Source of the DNA: Verrucomicrobiota bacterium | GTDB lineage: Bacteria > Verrucomicrobiota > Verrucomicrobiia > Opitutales > UBA953 | Direction of reading: 5' to 3' | Length of the DNA stretch: 6,544 nucleotides | Assembly (NCBI GenBank): GCA_009917805.1 | Contig: RGES01000075.1 | Coordinates: forward strand, 1 to 6,544 | Shown: piece after piece, positions 5,424-6,544 of the stretch | Numbering within the stretch: position 1 is the stretch's first letter | Layout: the number at the start of each line of letters is the position of its first letter | The notes under the pieces: generated by a model | Databases searched by the model: none | The model's input: only the letters and a program-made list of their open reading frames with translations | Told to the model about the DNA's origin: nothing | Translations under genes and position numbers: made by a program

Positions 5424-5771
5424 ATGGAAGCGGCGTTCGCCATCAAGGCCGTCATCGCCCTGGTCGCCTTCGCGGCCTGGGTGATCGGCAAGCTCAAGGG
5501 GCCGGACACGCCGGCCCCGATGGCCGCGACCCCGCCGCCGTTGACGCGCCGCACGCGCCGCGTCCGCAAGGCGTCGGCGCCCGTCGCGGAGGAGCCGCCG
5601 GCCCCGGCGCCCGTCGCGGCGCCGCACCTCGACGCTTCGTCCCTCGTGGTCACGCGGCCGGCCCGCGCGCATGCGCGCACGCAGTTCCGCGGCGCCGCCG
5701 CGCTGCGCCAGGCGGTCGTCGCCCGCGAAGTGCTCGGCCTGCCGCTCTCGCTCCGTCCGCCGCGCTTCTGA
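5424..5771 (+). CDS. Small membrane-anchored protein of the flotillin operon, function unknown
   Basis: This 115-residue protein starts 2 bases after the floA stop, so it is almost certainly co-translated with it. Residues 5-22 form one hydrophobic helix that could anchor it in the inner membrane. A Pro/Ala/Arg-rich, probably disordered linker (27-85) includes the basic cluster TRRTRRVRK (41-49). The C-terminus is a compact amphipathic stretch, ALRQAVVAREVLGLPLSLRP (93-112). My impression is that endings of the form Leu-Arg-x-Ala...Glu-hydrophobic-Leu-Gly-x-Pro...Leu-Arg occur on many small PVC-group proteins, but I cannot confirm this here. The layout of anchor, flexible tether and short terminal motif suggests a docking peptide for a cytoplasmic partner, which is inference. 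A weak AAGG lies 7 bases before the ATG. Its stop abuts the convergent transporter gene. Confidence 0.78.
   Translation: MEAAFAIKAVIALVAFAAWVIGKLKGPDTPAPMAATPPPLTRRTRRVRKASAPVAEEPPAPAPVAAPHLDASSLVVTRPARAHARTQFRGAAALRQAVVAREVLGLPLSLRPPRF
5575..5619 (+). repeat. 15-bp direct repeat in the Pro/Ala-rich linker
   Basis: CGGCGCCCGTCGCGG occurs at 5575-5589 and again at 5605-5619, 30 bases apart and in the same frame, encoding two Ala-Pro-Val-Ala units. It points to linker growth by repeat expansion. Confidence 0.7.
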
Positions 5772-5774
5772 TCA
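5769..5774. other. Second zero-gap convergent stop pair (TGATCA)
   Basis: The TGA of the small flotillin-operon protein (5769-5771) is directly followed by TCA, the minus-strand stop of the transporter permease. The six bases, and the next two (GC), are the same as at the other convergent junction at 2631. No intergenic terminator is possible here. Confidence 0.9.
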
Positions 5775-6544
5775 GCGTCGCGGCGCGAAGATCCGCGCGG
5801 CGAGGTAAGGCAGCGCGCAGCACAGCACGATGCCGGCGCCGGAAGGCACCGCCGGCGCGTAGTAGGAAAGGTAGAGTCCGCCCACGCCGCCGAGCAGCGC
5901 GCACCCGGCGCCCCAGGCCATCACCTGCGGCACCGTGCGTCCGAGCAGCACGCCCGTCGCGGCCGGGATGACGAAGAGGGCGGTCGTGAGCAGCGCGCCG
6001 ACCAGGCGGACGCAGGCGACGGACCCCAGCGCGACCAGCACGAGCAGCACGCCGCGCATCAGCGCCGGCCGGGCGCCGAGCAAGGCGGCGTATTCCTCGT
6101 CGAAGGACGCCAGCTCGAGCTCCTTGTGCAGCGCGCGGAGCCCCGACAGCACGATCGCGGCGGTGACGCCGATGACCAGCAGGTCTTCGCCGCCGACGGA
6201 GACCACGCTGCCGAAGAGCAGCCCGGCGAAGTCGCGCCACGAGTTGGCCTGCTGCATCAGCGCGATGCCCGCGGCGAACATCACCGAAAGCATCACGCCG
6301 ACCGCGCTGTCCTCGCTCGTGCCCTTGCGCGAGGCGAGCCAGGCCGCGCCGGCCGCGGTCAGCAGCGCCGCGACGAGGGCGCCGAAGTAAGGGGAGAGTC
6401 CCAGCAGCAGCGCGCCGACGACGCCGGGCAGGATCGAGTGCGTGAGCGCCGTGCTCACGAAGGCCATGCGCCGCAGCACCACGTAGGCGCCGAGGCAGGC
6501 GCAGGTCGTCCCGCTGAGCGCGACGGCCAGCAGGGCGCGCACGA
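5772..6544 (-). CDS. Metal-type ABC transporter permease, ABC-3 family (N-terminus cut by window)
   Basis: This is the membrane-spanning subunit of a zinc/manganese/iron-type uptake ABC transporter (ZnuB/MntB/TroC-D type). Most of the 256 visible residues are hydrophobic, with about seven to eight predicted helices. Family features are VVLRRMAFVSTALTHSILPG (21-40) with its conserved His35, SEDSAVGVML (76-85), a cytoplasmic stretch SFDEEYAALLGA (146-157), VGALLTTALFVIPAATGVLL (181-200) and YYAPAVPSGAGIVL (227-240). A GTG at 6542 could be read as a start, but family members usually have more residues before the Arg-Ala-Leu-Leu-Ala segment, so I think the real start lies beyond the window edge. 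The binding-protein and ATPase genes are probably upstream, outside the window. The metal cannot be told from the permease alone. Confidence 0.9.
   Translation of the reverse strand, partial: VRALLAVALSGTTCACLGAYVVLRRMAFVSTALTHSILPGVVGALLLGLSPYFGALVAALLTAAGAAWLASRKGTSEDSAVGVMLSVMFAAGIALMQQANSWRDFAGLLFGSVVSVGGEDLLVIGVTAAIVLSGLRALHKELELASFDEEYAALLGARPALMRGVLLVLVALGSVACVRLVGALLTTALFVIPAATGVLLGRTVPQVMAWGAGCALLGGVGGLYLSYYAPAVPSGAGIVLCCALPYLAARIFAPRR

Noticed and set aside
5048..5971. Plus-strand frame of 307 codons overlapping floA and the small downstream gene
   Set aside because: It is an Arg/Pro/Ser-rich out-of-frame shadow crossing three real genes.
1..6544. tRNA, rRNA, CRISPR array, insertion sequence or phage attachment site
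   Set aside because: I found no cloverleaf, regularly spaced repeats, transposase motifs or terminal repeats, and nearly all bases lie in ordinary genes.

Overview
The window is a compact, GC-rich bacterial chromosome segment with almost every base in a gene. The long clade-type insert in FloA, the CII-like helix-turn-helix protein, and starts with little Shine-Dalgarno signal suggest a member of the PVC group, most likely Verrucomicrobiota (Opitutae-like). This placement is an inference from protein character, not from a marker gene.

Layout, left to right. (1) Minus strand: the first bases of a probable pyruvate dehydrogenase E1 beta gene, preceded by the complete E1 alpha gene (33-1139). 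(2) A 141-bp divergent region (1140-1280) with interleaved inverted repeats. (3) Plus strand: an HPr-family phosphocarrier (1281-1568), a predicted exported protein of unknown function (1582-2103), and a second unknown reading frame (2100-2633). The second frame overlaps the first at a CTGA junction and has no ATG start, so the pair may be one frameshifted gene. (4) Minus strand: a CII-like helix-turn-helix protein (3260-3763) followed by peptide deformylase (2634-3215). (5) A 130-bp divergent region (3764-3893) with two 7-bp-arm palindromes, one abutting the regulator's start codon. (6) Plus strand: a flotillin operon of short NfeD-type membrane protein, FloA, and a small membrane-anchored protein with a conserved-looking C-terminal motif. 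(7) Minus strand: a metal-type (ABC-3 family) ABC transporter permease whose N-terminus runs off the window.

The genes cover central carbon metabolism (PDH), phosphotransfer regulation (HPr with both His and Ser regulatory sites), N-terminal protein maturation (deformylase), membrane microdomain organisation (NfeD/FloA) and metal uptake. There are no mobile elements, CRISPR arrays or RNA genes that I can support. The most unusual points are the split unknown gene, the two convergent gene pairs that both meet at a zero-gap TGATCA, the third gene of the flotillin operon, the CII-like regulator with palindromes upstream, and a cysteine in the deformylase metal motif.
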